The notes beneath the pieces were generated by a model. The model saw nothing but the letters and a program-made list of their open reading frames with translations, searched no databases and was not told where the DNA came from. This document shows, in pieces, positions 21,308 to 50,365 of a stretch of DNA of 64,000 nt; position 1 is the stretch's first letter; every line of letters starts with the position of its first letter. Source of the DNA: Echinometra lucunter (lineage: Eukaryota; Echinodermata; Echinoidea; Camarodonta; Echinometridae); assembly GCA_029962745.1 (NCBI GenBank), contig CM057165.1, forward strand, positions 23,587,202 to 23,651,201, read 5' to 3'. The position numbers and the translations under genes are program-made.

Positions 21308-21483
21308 AGGAGGCGTGATGGCTCAGTGCTAGAACAGTGTTTTCGTGACTAGGCGGATCGCGGGTACGAAACCAAATCGACGCTCTAGTACCCTTATTTT
21401 GTAGTGCACTAATCCTCATTACTATGTGTCTTGGATAGGAATTAAAGCCGTAGGTCTCCCGGATGCTTCATTTAATAAGTTCT
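21308..21483 (+). mobile_element. tRNA-headed SINE
   Basis: GAGGCGTGATGGCTCAGTGC (A-box region) and GCGGGTACGAAACC (degenerate B-box), then a body with CACTAATCCTCATTAC and ATTAAAGCCGTAGGTCTCCC. Same family as 29274-29475. Confidence 0.65.
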
Positions 21484-22083
21484 ACGGTTGCACATTTCTG
21501 TGACAGTTAGTGAAATCCACTCTCACATAAACAATTCAAACTATATACTATCTTGAAGTGAATTCCTCTCGACGTTAGAGTGGATTCTGTCTTGTTTGAT
21601 TTCGGCTTCATTCTTGGGGTATAATCTGAGCGCAAGTCAAAAATCATTATTGTGTCTGTTTCAACGTCACTGTAGTACCGAACATCTTTTCCATTCATGG
21701 AACTATTTGTAATATTTGAAATATTTCCTTTTTGCAAAGGTTAATAACAAGCTGTGCTTTTATACAGACCACCTATTTCCCACATTTTCAGTGCTTTGTT
21801 CATAAATTTTATTCTTGTTGTTGATGAACTTATTGATATTGTTCATGAATGAAGCCTATTGTTTTTAGTTTAGTGGAAAGAAATAAACGAAACTGAACTT
21901 GAACTTGAACGTGATACCATTCATACATCACAAAACAACAACAACAACCACCGCAACAAAGGTGTTTCAAGCCCAACTTCATTCATGAAAGGATGTTGTA
22001 TACGCGTGAGGGGAGCCTCCATGCATAATTAATTCCAAGTAAAAGTAACTAGTAAAACGAGTCACTTTAACTCGGAATAGAGT

Positions 22084-23435
22084 CAGGGGCGTCGCTAGAC
22101 TTTTTTTAATGGGGGGGGGGGGGGTGTAGAGGCCAAATTGCCGACAAATTATGCCTCCGATTGCCGACGACCAACGTCGACAAATTCAACTGTATAAAGC
22201 CAACGAGGCATGTTCAATTGTGTGCCTCTATTATATTTTCCTTCTAAATTATATTTGTTCACCTCACTTGCTGAATGTGTTAGCTTTCCGAAAACATTCT
22301 CTATCTAAATATAATACAAGCGAGCGCAGCGAGCGAGGAAAAATATACACTCTTTTTCGGAGAAGTGATAGTTCTTCATCAAACGACATGATGGGCTTAA
22401 AGATATCTAAATCATATATTTGGTCACCTCTCTCACATGATTCATTCGCTTTCAAAGACCATCCTAAATCGTAATATTATACGAGCGAGCACAGCGAGCG
22501 AGGAAAAAATTTATATACTCCTTTGTCATATAATCCTTTTCATGGTAGAAGTGAAAGTTCTTCATCAAAATACATGATGGGCCTTTAAGATATCTATTTT
22601 GATATTTTGGCCACCTCTCTTACCTAATTTATTTGCTTTCAAAGACCATCCTGTATCTAATTATCATACGAGCGAGCGCAGCGAGCGAGGAAAAATATAT
22701 ATACTCTTTTTATGGTAGCTGATAACTCTTCATCAAAGTACATGATGGGCCTCGCTTGCCGAGTTCGTTTGCTTTCCCAAATCCATCTTGTATCTGAATA
22801 TTGTACAAGCGAGCGTAGCGAGCGAGGAAAAATACTCCTTTTCATGGTAGAAGTGAAGTTCTTCATCAAAATACACGATGGGCCTTTAAGATACCTATTG
22901 TGATGTATTTGGTCACCTCTCCTACCTAATCTATTGCTTTCAAAGACCATCCTGTATCTAAATATTATACGAGCGAGCGCAGCGAGCGAGGAAAAATATA
23001 TTTACTCTTTTTTATGGTATAGAGGTGATAATTCTTCAACAAAATACATGATGGGCCCCAAAATATCTAAATTATATATTTGTTTATTTCACTTGGCAAA
23101 TGTGTTTGCTTTCCGAAAACATCCTGTATCTTAATATAATACGAGCGAGCGCAGCGAGCGAGGAAAAATAGGCTCTCTTTCGTGTTACCAGTGTTATTTC
23201 GTCGTCAAAATGCACAAGCAAATAAGCCGAATATGACTCTATTTGGGCACCTTATTCATCTTTCTTTTTTCTTTTTCCCTCCTTCCTCTTCCCTCTCCTT
23301 TCTCTCTCTCTCTCTCTGTCTCTCTCTTTTGCCGACAGCGATCGCGAATTTTCCGACAAGAATTTTTGATGGGGGGGGGGGGAGGTGTCACACCCCCCCC
23401 CCCCACACCCCCCCCCCCCTCTAGCGACGCCCCTG
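22084..23435. mobile_element. hAT-type foldback element with internal minisatellite
   Basis: Termini CAGGGGCGTCGCTAGA are inverted, flanked by a perfect 8-bp duplication AATAGAGT (22076-22083 and 23436-23443). The interior has six units of about 140-190 bp, each with GCGAGCGCAGCGAGCGAGG and CATGATGGGC. No transposase ORF, so non-autonomous. The right arm of the inverted duplication lacks the insertion. Confidence 0.92.
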
Positions 23436-23645
23436 AATAGAGTTGACACCCAGCTGACGCCATTCCGAGTCAAATTTTGACAACGCAGAAATAAGATCTA
23501 CTCCACTGCATACTTCAGTTTTACACAAGTATTTCCTTTGCAATGAATGAATTACATTCTGTGAATCATAACTATAAGGACGTCATATACTCGAATCATT
23601 GGAAAGTTTCTGAAGACAATTTTCCCTCTTTCTTTTAACTGCCAG

Positions 23646-23728
23646 CTCCACCGCCTCGGGGGAGTCGGGGCAGCCCGGACACCGCTGACCAGCGACGTCG
23701 TCTGGCGGTCAGTGAAGATTTAGGTTAA
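23646..23728 (+). CDS. Secreted peptide gene, left copy, exon 2
   Basis: Acceptor TTTTAACTGCCAG. It encodes APPPRGSRGSPDTADQ, then RRR, then LAVSEDLG and TAA. The RRR could be a furin or prohormone-convertase site. Beyond the stop the same frame stays alignable with the longer right copy, whose equivalent codon is CAA, so this copy seems shortened by a stop change plus a 3-bp insertion. AATAAA follows near 24081. Confidence 0.62.
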
Positions 23729-24307
23729 GCCAAGGAAAGGAACAACATGACTGCCGAAGACATAGAAGAGATGGAACACGACATTAATACTAACCCGAGC
23801 TCTGATGTCATGCATTTCCCAGCTAATGGTCGATAAATACTACTACAAACTAATCTCGTTCCCTCTCTGCACTGGTACGGCATACTGACACAAACTCTTA
23901 TCAGTATACCAAAATAAAACAAGATTCTGACTAACCAGACTTAAAACTAGTATTCTAGTATTTTTCCTTACCTCGATCAACCCTAAACTATTTAGATCAA
24001 ATTTATGCTCATCCTCAAAAAGTTTGTTGCCATTCGCCTACACAATCTTGTATTTGTGTTCACAGAATACCTTGCCTATCAAATAAATTCAGTTTAATGA
24101 TTTCTATTCATATGTCTTAAACATGCTAAAGTCTAAAGGTATGCCAAAACAAACAGGAAATATCTTCACCCAAAATACATAAAATGGTGGTATCTGATTT
24201 TTTCGATAGCCTAAAATAATTAAATGAGAGGGGAAGGAAGGAACAGAGATTTGTGAAAGAAAAAAGATAAGAAGCAGCTCAGACGATAGGAAATGGAGAT
24301 GGGTAGA

Positions 24308-24309
24308 CA

Positions 24310-24348
<39 letters not shown>

Positions 24349-24481
24349 GCGAAAGAGCTAGTGAGTGTGCAAGGTATAGATAGATAGATAGAATAGAAAA
24401 GAGATGGAGAGAGAGAGAGAGAAAGAGAGGAAAAGGAAAAGACATGAGGTGAGATAAGAAGAAAGAAAAAGGGAGGGAGAT

Positions 24482-24513
<32 letters not shown>

Positions 24514-24560
24514 GGAGGGAGGGAGGGTAGATGGGCGGAAGGAAGAGCAAGGGAAGGGAA
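24308..24560 (+). repeat. (GA)n-rich tract
   Basis: Runs of GAGAGA with GATA and GGGA interruptions. Mirrored as CT-rich DNA at 25545-25800, part of the inverted duplication. Confidence 0.9.
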
Positions 24561-24619
24561 GGAGGTTGAGAGAAGGAGGCACATGCATCCGGCGTCATTC
24601 TTGGTGCACCGGCATATCA

Positions 24620-24779
24620 GGGGCCCGTAACACAAAAGTTTGCAATCCATCGCAATTTTAAAACAGCCTTTCTCATTGGTCCAGGGTCACCTTTTTGAAC
24701 GAGATGTGCATGAAACAATGGTCTTGATTGGCTGTTAAAACTTTGCGATCGATTGCAAATCTTTGTGTCACGGGGTCCT
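24620..24779. mobile_element. Foldback MITE, GGGCCCGT ends
   Basis: GGGGCCCGTAACACAAA is mirrored by CTTTGTGTCACGGGGTCC, with TTGCAATC and GCAATTTTAAAAC in both arms. It lies in the unique spacer between the duplication arms. Confidence 0.65.
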
Positions 24780-25751
24780 GGAGGGAAAATTAAGCTTGCA
24801 AAATTCATCCCGGGGTACACGAATGAAAAACCATCCGTATTCAGCCTGGTAGGCAACGTGTACATCCGTGTAGCCAACGAATGCATCCGGGAATCTCCGT
24901 GTAGCCACCGAATGCATCCGGAAGTCTCCGTGTAGACACTGGTAGTTCCGTATCAATACAGGTGTCATCCGGGTTCGAAATTCGTATAGGTCCTATTTCT
25001 TTCTACAAGAACGATTAAGCCGTGTACAAATTTGAAGGTGACAGTCACTTTAATGCCCTGCTGTTGCAGCAAGACAATCGAGGGCTTCTACATCTAGTAG
25101 TTTTATCTTCATGATTTAACAAAACAGGACTATATTTGACGCATTTATTATTAGGTGTGTAGATTGGATCAAAAGGCATGATTGTCGCTCAAGAAGTAGC
25201 AAAGTAAAGGACGAAATATTGTTATGAATGATATTTGAGAAGAAGCGACAACATGGTCATTTTATGCGTCAGTAGGCCTACTCCGGAGATATCCCAGTAG
25301 AGAATATACACCTCCTCAAGAGGACCATGTAAAGGTGCAATCACACATCGCCAATGTAGATGGCGGTTCACGGCGGTTTGAGAACCGTCGTGAATCGTGT
25401 AGAAGCGATGGCGGAATTCTTTAAACGCGTTTTGAATAGTTTTCAAAATCAGGGTTCATGGCGGATGGGTGACGGATGACGAGGGTTTGTGTACGGTGTT
25501 AACACGGTCTTTAGCGGTTCACGCCGAGGACCTGTATCATACTTCTCTCTCTCTCTCTCTCTTTCTCAATCCCTTCTCCTCCTTTTTGCCCTACCTCCGT
25601 CCCCCTTCCCCTTTCTCTCTCCCCTCTCTTCCAATCTCACTCCCTGTCTACTCCTTTTCTCTCTCTCTTTCTATCTCTTTCTCCCTCTCTCTTACATTCT
25701 ATCTCTCTACCTTGCTCACTCAATCTCTCCTTCTACCGTATACCTCAACTC

Positions 25752-25796
<45 letters not shown>

Positions 25797-26312
25797 ACCC
25801 ATCTCCATTTCCTATCGTCTTCTTCTTATCTCTTTTTTTTTCCACAGAACTCCATTCCTTCATTCCCTTTTCTTCAATAATTTTAGTCCATCGAAAATTA
25901 GATACTACAATTTTATGTATTTTGGGTGAAGATATCCCCAGTTTATATTGACACACCTTTAGACTTTAACACAGTGAACAAGGTTAACTTTAATTGATAG
26001 GCAAAGTATTCTGTGAACATGATTGCAAGATTACCATGCAACAAACTTTTTGAGTATAAACATAAATCTGATCTAAAATAAGTTTAGCGTTGAAGAGAAA
26101 ACAAAAACAAAAAACAAGAGTACTAGTTTGTTAACATGACAGGCATTACTGAAATCTGATAATTAAGGCCTTTTTCTTTTGGTGGTTATTTTTTATGACT
26201 GGTTAAAGTTTGAACCAGTATATCGGTTACGTGCAGGGAGAGGAGAAGTGATAGGGGCAAGATTTTGTTATCAATTAGCATGACTGGAAGCATGAGATTG
26301 GAAAGTTATGAC

Positions 26313-26449
26313 TTAAGGGTCCGGGTTAACATTAATGTCTTGGTTGTCTTCGGCAATGACGTTGTCCCTTTCATTGGCTTGATCTTCTTCACTGACCGCC
26401 AGACGACGTCGTTGGTCAGCGGTAGCAGGGCTACCCCGAGGTGGAGGAG
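26313..26449 (-). CDS. Secreted peptide gene, right copy, exon 2
   Basis: Acceptor TTCACTAATAG. It encodes APPPRGSPATADQ, RRR, LAVSEEDQANERDN, then an acidic Asn/Asp-rich tail ending NVNPDP and TAA. The 72-residue precursor has a Pro/Arg-rich segment, a tribasic site, and an acidic tail with no cysteine. Such a layout fits a processed peptide hormone or antimicrobial precursor, but I recognise no family. Confidence 0.62.
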
Positions 26450-26641
26450 CTATTAGTGAAGACAAAAGAGGGGACAATTTTTTTTTCACAAACTCTCCAG
26501 TGATTCCAATGATTCTAACTATGTATGACGCTCTTATGCATAAAACATTTAGTATAAAAGGAAATACTTAAGTTAAACTGAAGCATCTAGTGGAACAGAT
26601 CATTACGCATGGGAGCTCCCCTCACATTCGGGCAGTTCACA

Positions 26642-26820
26642 CAGGAGCGGTTTTACGGGGGGAGGGGCCTTTGGAGCCTCAAGCCCCTAAAAAATTGCTC
26701 ATTGCTCAAGTCCCCCCCCAAAAAAAAAAAAAAAAAAAAAAATGGACGATGATGTAAATTGCAATCCTCTAAGCCCCGAGTAGCTCTCTCCCCCAGCTTT
26801 TGCTCTAGAACCGCGTCAGA
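26642..26820. mobile_element. Short MITE remnant, CAGGAGCGGTTTTA end
   Basis: CAGGAGCGGTTTTACGGGG and CTAGAACCGCGTCAG form imperfect inverted ends. An A run of about 20 lies inside. Confidence 0.4.
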
Positions 26821-26829
26821 ATGTTCGCA

Positions 26830-27110
26830 ACCAAACTAAAAATCGGACGTTTTCTGAACGTTCTGAAAACGTTCCAAGTTGGTTCTTTGGACGTAAAAAC
26901 GTTTTGGACTTTTTTGTGGAAGGTTTTGGACGTCCATAAAACGTTTTACTGGACGTTTTAAAACGTTTTTTAAACGTTATAAAAACCCAATAAAAAACCT
27001 TTTATGCATTTGCTTTCCAGTCTAAGGACCTGCAAAAACCTTTAGACGTTTCGAAAACGTTATGAGAACGTTCAGAAAACCTTTAAAGAACGTTCAGAAA
27101 ACATTTGATA
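26830..27110 (+). repeat. Degenerate AACGTTTT minisatellite
   Basis: Many copies of GAACGTTCTGAAAACGTT and AAAACGTTTT, a self-complementary core. No coding potential. Confidence 0.75.
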
Positions 27111-28219
27111 AATTATAACAAAAAACAATAATTTTATCCTGAAGAGAAGCTCTTTCAGTACAATCCACTTAATGGTCTATAATCCTATCAGTCATCCTAT
27201 AATCCTAACAACCTTATGCCTATATCCTATCCTATCCTATATCCTTAACCTATGTTCTGAACTCTTGTCATGTCTTTCTATATATAGGGACCAGATTGCA
27301 ATGACCGTTGAAAATAGTTGATGATTACAATTTTTTAATTTAGACCTAGAAATACCTCTTCGAATTGCATTTTGGGCATTACAATCAATGTTAGTACATT
27401 TTGCATTATTTTTTGCATTACAGAATTTTGCATTATTAAATTGCCAAAATAGATTGCCCTTTATCCTTTTTTGGAATATGATTTTGGTCAATTATGGTCT
27501 TTTGTGAATACATCGATTTATATGTGTTTAAGAAAAGAATTTTTTTTAAAATGTGAGTTTAAAATACCCAAATAGCCTTGCCATAATAATCAACTCATTG
27601 ATTGTGGGCATCAAGGGAAAGACAAGACAAATGACATTTCGCGACAAACTTAAACATAGCTCTGGAGTGTACAAATGTACATTATTATACAACAAAATAT
27701 CAGAATTATGGGTGAGTCATGCAGCTATTTTATCCCATATCGTAGCAAACTCATGTAAAATATTATTGTCTCTGTTGATTATATAGAGAAACAAATTCTA
27801 ATAGAGCTTTATATGAAATCTGAAATGACATGACAGAAATTAAGTCAGTTTATGTTAAGATTGCCGTGATGCTTGGTAACGTATAGGACATCAAATACAT
27901 TGGACTATGAAAAATTGTAATTGCCTCAATATATTATTTTGTTTCATGAAAGACCAGTGGCGTGTCTAGGGAAAAAGGCATCAGGGGAAAGCAATTGTGC
28001 CCACTTCCAACCCCCCCCCCCCCCCAAAAAAAAAAATTATTTATACCGACATTGCGAATTACACGTCATTTATACGAGATCAATCGAACCTGTAAGGAGG
28101 ATATGAAATAGCCAGACATTTTTCTCTTTGCTTTTGCTTTTTTGCTTTCCCTAAAAGTGGCGCCCGGGGTTCATGCCTCCTTGCCCCCTAAATACGCCAT
28201 TGAAAAAGAAAAAACGAAC

Positions 28220-28301
28220 CTTCAGCAGCTTTCGAACTAGAGACAGCATATGCAGCCAGAATCGATATCAGCATTAACATGGATACAACACGGCTGTTCA
28301 T
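28220..28301 (-). CDS. Secreted peptide gene, right copy, exon 1
   Basis: 82 bp as in the left copy, encoding MNSRVVSMLMLISILAAYA and VSSSKAAE. It differs from the left signal peptide at two residues (V to A, I to V), both conservative. The donor reads GTTCGT, a poor match, so splicing may be weak. It joins 26449-26313 in phase 1. Confidence 0.6.
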
Positions 28302-28630
28302 GATGACGAGGATGATCAGGACGATGATAACCAAATTTGTCAAGACGAAAGTCGTTGCGATTAAGCGATGCAGAAAGTCAATGAAACAGTCGTCAGTGCA
28401 GTCGACTCAAGCAGAATATGCAGAGATCCACGAATTATTGTCAGTATTAATAAAATTTTTCGAAGGTATAAACTACAGAAACATTATGTATGAAAGAAAA
28501 AATCCTCTCCAAACCACAGAAAAACCAAGCAGATGGGAATCCGAACCAAGAGAGGAAGTATGAAAAGAAGATGATAATAGTGAAGCTGCCTTTGTGGTCA
28601 TCATGAATATTCAGCAAGGTCGGCTTATTT
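28302..28630 (-). promoter_or_regulatory. Conserved upstream region of the peptide gene pair
   Basis: Upstream of the right ATG. It aligns with 18295-18641 on the left, including TTGCTGAATATTCAT, GCATATTCTGCTTGAGTCGA, and TTTCTGCATCGCTT. Conservation of both flanks and 5' UTR suggests the whole gene with its promoter was duplicated. No clear TATA box. Confidence 0.45.
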
Positions 28631-28851
28631 TGTCCATGTAACACTTTAAATCTCACCTAGTGTTCTGATTTAATTGCCACCCTGCATAATCGAACGACCG
28701 GTAGAAGGTTTTAACCAACCGGGGAATAAAATAGCTATGAATAATAATAATAATAATAATGATGATAATAAGATGTGGCTTGTATAGCGCCAGATCCACT
28801 CTGTGGAGTGGTCGAGGCGCTTTTTATGAAATTAGGAAGTGAACAGAAAAA

Positions 28852-29240
28852 GGGAGCGAGTTGGCACAGTTGGTAAAGCGTCTGCCTGTCGAACCAAAGA
28901 TCGTGGGTTCGAGTCCACTGAAGCCTGCGTTGTGTGTTTACGTGCCCCTCCCCTGATTCATAGACATAGGCTATGTTACAGTGGAAAACACTTCGTCCCT
29001 CGGATAGGACGTTAAGTGGAGGCCCCGTGTAGAGGAGAGTCACCACCTTTGCACGTTAAGAACCCACTGCACTATGCATATAAGAGTAGGCTAGGGGGAA
29101 ATCCTGGTGTAGTGGTCCACCTGCATACCCCTAATCAGTTATACCAGGAGGAGAGACCTACGGGGTTACAGTGATTCAGTTTCCTTTTCGCCTCCCAGGC
29201 ACAGGTGACACCAAACCATATAATAATATAATAATAATAA
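28852..29240 (+). mobile_element. tRNA-headed SINE, copy 1
   Basis: The head GAGTTGGCACAGTTGGTAAA and B-box GGGTTCGAGTCC are tRNA-like. The body has CCTCGGATAGGACGTTAAG and the tail GGTGACACCAAACCATA followed by TAATAATA. A sister copy is at 43984-44338. Confidence 0.85.
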
Positions 29241-29273
29241 GAAGAAGAATCTGTCTTCTCAAGTTTCACTATC

Positions 29274-29475
29274 TGGAGGCGCTGTTACTCAGTGGATAGA
29301 GCAGTGGTCTTGTAACCGGGAGTACCAGGGTCCGAAACCAAGTTTATGCGCTAGTGCCCTTTGGTAAGGTATTAATCCTCTTTACCAAGTCCTTCGGAGG
29401 GGACTTAAAGTCGTCGGTCCCCTGGTTGCTTACTATCAAGCATACACATGCTTTCTTAGCAGTCAGGTAAATTAA
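29274..29475 (+). mobile_element. tRNA-headed SINE, second family
   Basis: GGAGGCGCTGTTACTCAGTG, GATAGAGCAGTGG, B-box-like GGGTCCGAAACC, body ATTAATCCTCTTTACC and GACTTAAAGTCGTCGG. Same family as 21308. Confidence 0.7.
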
Positions 29476-29715
29476 CCAACCATTTAACCATTTATCTGGG
29501 AGTATGCTAGTCATGTTGTGACAGACTGAAAAGGCTCAAAATAACATTAATTTCCTGACATAGCATCAGTGGTTACTTTTTAAGGGTGTTAATCCCCTGT
29601 AGAGTATATACGCTTGTCTTAAAAATGAAAAAAAAAGCCACTACCTCTACAAAAAAGACATAATGTATATGGGACTATAGTCATGTAATGGGGTGAGGAT
29701 ATAATTAGGAAAACA

Positions 29716-29874
29716 GGGGAGCGTTTCATCAGTTTTGTTGTCTGACAATTTGTCAGATCTGACATCTTTCCTTGATTTTGATTGGCTGAGAAGCATCGTT
29801 ACTATGGCAACTATCGGATAAAACAGACTTTGTCGGACAAAACATCCGACAAGTCCTTTCATGAAACGCTCCCC
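29716..29874. mobile_element. Foldback MITE, TTTCATGAAACGCTCCCC ends
   Basis: GGGGAGCGTTTCAT at the left is mirrored by ATGAAACGCTCCCC. It is related to the copy at 8890. Confidence 0.7.
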
Positions 29875-30136
29875 AGAATGACAATGGATCCAAACATTAG
29901 TATCAATCAAGATATACAGAATTAGGGAAAATAGTTTGATAGTGATAATAAGGAATGTTTTGGACAAACTACACCTGAACTCACCTCACTGTAACAATTT
30001 CAGACCACCGTTAATTGCTATACGCCTGTAAAAAAAAAGACACCCCCCCAAAAAAAAACAAAAAAAAAATTATACCATTTCACATTTCATATGGCCTTGT
30101 AAGTGATAAGGAACTGCATTTTGGCATAAGGTAAGA

Positions 30137-30275
30137 CAAGAGAGAGAGAGAGAGAGAGAGAGATAGACAGACAGACAGACAGACCGACAGACAGACCGAC
30201 AGACAGACAGACAGACAGACAGATAACAGACAGACAGATAGAGAGAGACAGACAGATAGACAGACGGACAGAGAG
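30137..30275 (+). repeat. (GAGA)/(CAGA)n microsatellite
   Basis: GA run followed by CAGA and CCGACAGA tetranucleotide units. Confidence 0.9.
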
Positions 30276-30279
30276 TAAG

Positions 30280-31646
30280 AGAAAACATGGAGAAGGGTGG
30301 GGAAGAGAATAAAAGCAATTCCGCGATTAGTAAATTTACATATTGAAAAAAATATATATATCTTTCGGGCCTAATGAAGAATATGTGTGCATATTTATTC
30401 TGTATAATTTCATCAATTAAGGGTAATTCGTCCGCGGAACTTTATCTTGCATAAATAAGAATAAAAAATGAAATTAAAAAAAAAATAGATCGAAAAGGAT
30501 CGCACATCTATGCAGTGTCATGTTTCTTTCATCAATATACCACTTGGGAAAATGTATTCACGTTTACCTGGCGACCTGCAATGAACCTGTTTAATAATCT
30601 TATGAATAATTCGTGAACAAAGTTTCCCTTGACAACTTAGAAGCTTGCCAGAGGTTTGACCGACCATGACCGAACTGATCCAGCTGTTCAGAAGGGGTGG
30701 AAAACATCTCCCTTACGATTGTGTATATTTTGTCATGAATTTATTGGATTTAAGAACAAGATATAATTTTAAAAGGCGTCTTTAAAAAAAAAAAGCGGAG
30801 ACGCCCCTTTTTCGCTTCTCAGCTATTTTGGGGTAAAAAGAGACACACATTGAATATGCCGAGGACCTTGTATTATACGTTTCCCTCTTTTTTTTTTTTT
30901 TTGCTTGACAGAACGTTTCAAATGGATCCCCCTCACATTTGAGGACAAATTTCTGCCCATGGTTTAAAAGAACGTTGTCTGTTTATACTTTAGTGGTGTG
31001 AGAAATGTTTTACGGAGGTACAGAATGGGTGGGGTGTAATTATGCTTAGAGATAGGGGGAAGCACCAGGAGTGAGGCTTGCCCACTCTATTAAAAAAATT
31101 CTAAGCCTCCAAGCTGAAGGAGGAGGATTCGACGACATTAATCTTTGCTGAACTTGTCACTGCTTCTACATAATATTTCACTCCCATTACCATTAATTAA
31201 TTGGTTGTGGGCATAAACTAGCAACTGAGTTGCTGGTCGAATAAATGAAATAACTTCTTATCATTTGACATTATACACGGGAGCTTAATATGACGTTAAG
31301 ACTATTTTGAACACTACTGTGTGTATAAACAAAGCTTTATCCGTTCTGCAAATGAACTTTGATTGGTTAAATTCCATCTTTATTTTTGTTTCTCTTGATC
31401 GGTTACAAGTAAGCAAACTAAAGTTTTACAGTTTGGAAATGAATGATAACAATGATCATCGTCTAATTAGAAAACAAATAATCAGAGTTGATTGTAATTA
31501 AACAAAACTTTGGCTCTTTACCTTGGCCTGTTTTCTTTGAGCAAACTGAGTCTGTATAGCACTTTTAGAAATACATTCGGGAAAGAAAGTTGCCTTGTGA
31601 ATCGTTTGTGGTAATCTTGAAAAATTGAATAATATCCGGTGAAAAG
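30280..31646 (+). other. Upstream region of gene 2
   Basis: No ORF of note. A-rich and T-rich stretches; no convincing TATA or initiator can be fixed. The 5' UTR of gene 2 must lie in the final part, just before ATG 31647. Confidence 0.4.
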
Positions 31647-49029
<17,383 letters not shown>

Positions 49030-49267
49030 TCAATCTGGAAACGGTTGTCAGGGCAACATAAGAATGAGAGGGTTTGAGAGGTGCCTCTCAATTTGTTCCA
49101 GTATTTCTGAGAATAATCCCTAGTCTGTTGTTCCATTATATGTGAGATGGAATGATCCAATAATCTCGGTTGGAGAAATGTAGTATTGCATCTCAGTCAA
49201 ATTATCAATATGGAGACCCTACGAAAAACAGCACTTGCTGATAGGGTGTTCCGTCCCACAAGTGCTA

Positions 49268-49273
49268 AATAAA
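49268..49273 (+). terminator. Likely gene 2 poly-A signal (AATAAA)
   Basis: AATAAATAAA lies about 240 bp after the stop. A small inverted repeat (AGCACTTG..CAAGTGCT) sits just before it at about 49228-49266. Confidence 0.5.
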
Positions 49274-50365
49274 TAAATTTAAAAAAAGAAAAAAGAAAAA
49301 AAAAAGACTCATTGTGTGCCACGTAAATTGCACCAAAGGGTGATTTAGCAACTTCTTCAGGTTTAGGTTACAGTTTCCAGTATAAAATAAGTAAATAAAG
49401 GTGAGTAAAGAGATTTACAGGTAGCCAATTAAAACCGGAAGTGGGTTATTATGCAGATCATGCAATATACATAGTGGAAATCTTTTTGCCAATTGTTTCC
49501 TATTACTGGCCAATTGGCACATGCGGCACACCTTCTACTGTGCTAATTTACACTCGCGGCAAAAAGAAGGTTAATGTTGTGTTCCTCCCATGATAACACA
49601 TGTAACTAAAAAATAAAGAAATTTTACATTTTTGTTGATAGGGTTTTGACTTGAAAGATGTATATGTTTATTCTTTTGCATTTTCATTTCATATTTTCAA
49701 CAATATGCGTCATTTTATCGGAAATATTTTAGTATGTCTGCTTTAAAATGTTTGAATTGTTATTTTTTGCATGGAATTTGGTAACAAACCTGAAATAGAA
49801 CTATATTTTACATTCTGAGCTTGCCATTTCATCAATCATACACTTATAACTTTGCATCGAAATGAAAGGATCTTTGATGCAATGTTTGATTAACATCGTT
49901 TTCGTAGATATTGACTACTGACTATAATGGGTTACACAATAGAAGCTTACAGTATTCAGTTATTACAAAGAGAAACAATTTCAAAAGCACTCATAATCTT
50001 CGTAAAACACGCACCGTATTATCACAATAATGTATTTTGTTCTTGATCAATACATTCTCACAAACTTATCTTGATCTCTCTTCTGTGTTTCAATCTAAAC
50101 TTAGTTTACAAAAAATAGTCACATTATTTCATGCTTTTTAAATAATGTTTTTATATTTTGTTACAATTAGAATGAAGATAATTAAATAAATTGTTCTGTT
50201 GGTTGATTGCCTAATTGATTGCATTCATTTATGTGTCCTCTGTCACCCAAGTTCAGGGCAATATATGATTTTAAAATGGAATGCAAGGCTAGGGTGAATG
50301 GGCATCGCAGGTACTTTACTTTATTTTCTGAGTATCAAATTACTGCAGATGGAAAAAAAAAACCT
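49274..50365. other. Intergenic DNA, nothing recognised
   Basis: AT-rich, no ORF, no clear repeat ends. Confidence 0.5.

Larger units (their letters stand above)
18290..24600 (+). repeat. Left arm of a large inverted duplication
   Basis: Matching blocks in inverted order on the right arm (25500-28640): promoter/5' UTR (18295-18641 with 28302-28630), exon 1, intron blocks near 18780, 18940, 20100-20180 and 21050-21170, exon 2, 3' UTR, and the (GA)n/(CT)n tract. The left arm is much longer because of four or more transposon insertions in its intron. By eye the blocks look roughly 75-85% alike. Confidence 0.85.
25500..28640 (-). repeat. Right arm of the large inverted duplication
   Basis: Inverted counterpart of 18290-24600, shorter because it lacks the intron insertions. 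Homology fades near 28640 (AAGCCGACCTTGCTGAATAT on the minus strand). Confidence 0.85.

Noticed and set aside
22318..23160. Regular repeats that might suggest a CRISPR array
   Set aside because: Units of 140-190 bp diverge and lie inside a hAT element of a eukaryotic genome.
24104..24650. Leu/Ser/Phe-rich membrane-like ORFs, and mirror ORFs at 25469-25951
   Set aside because: Translations of the (GA)n/(CT)n tracts of the inverted duplication.
28852..28930. tRNA gene-like A and B boxes
   Set aside because: Followed by a shared SINE body with a sister copy at 43984; the cloverleaf is not well preserved. The same holds for 21308, 29274, 42844 and 40583.
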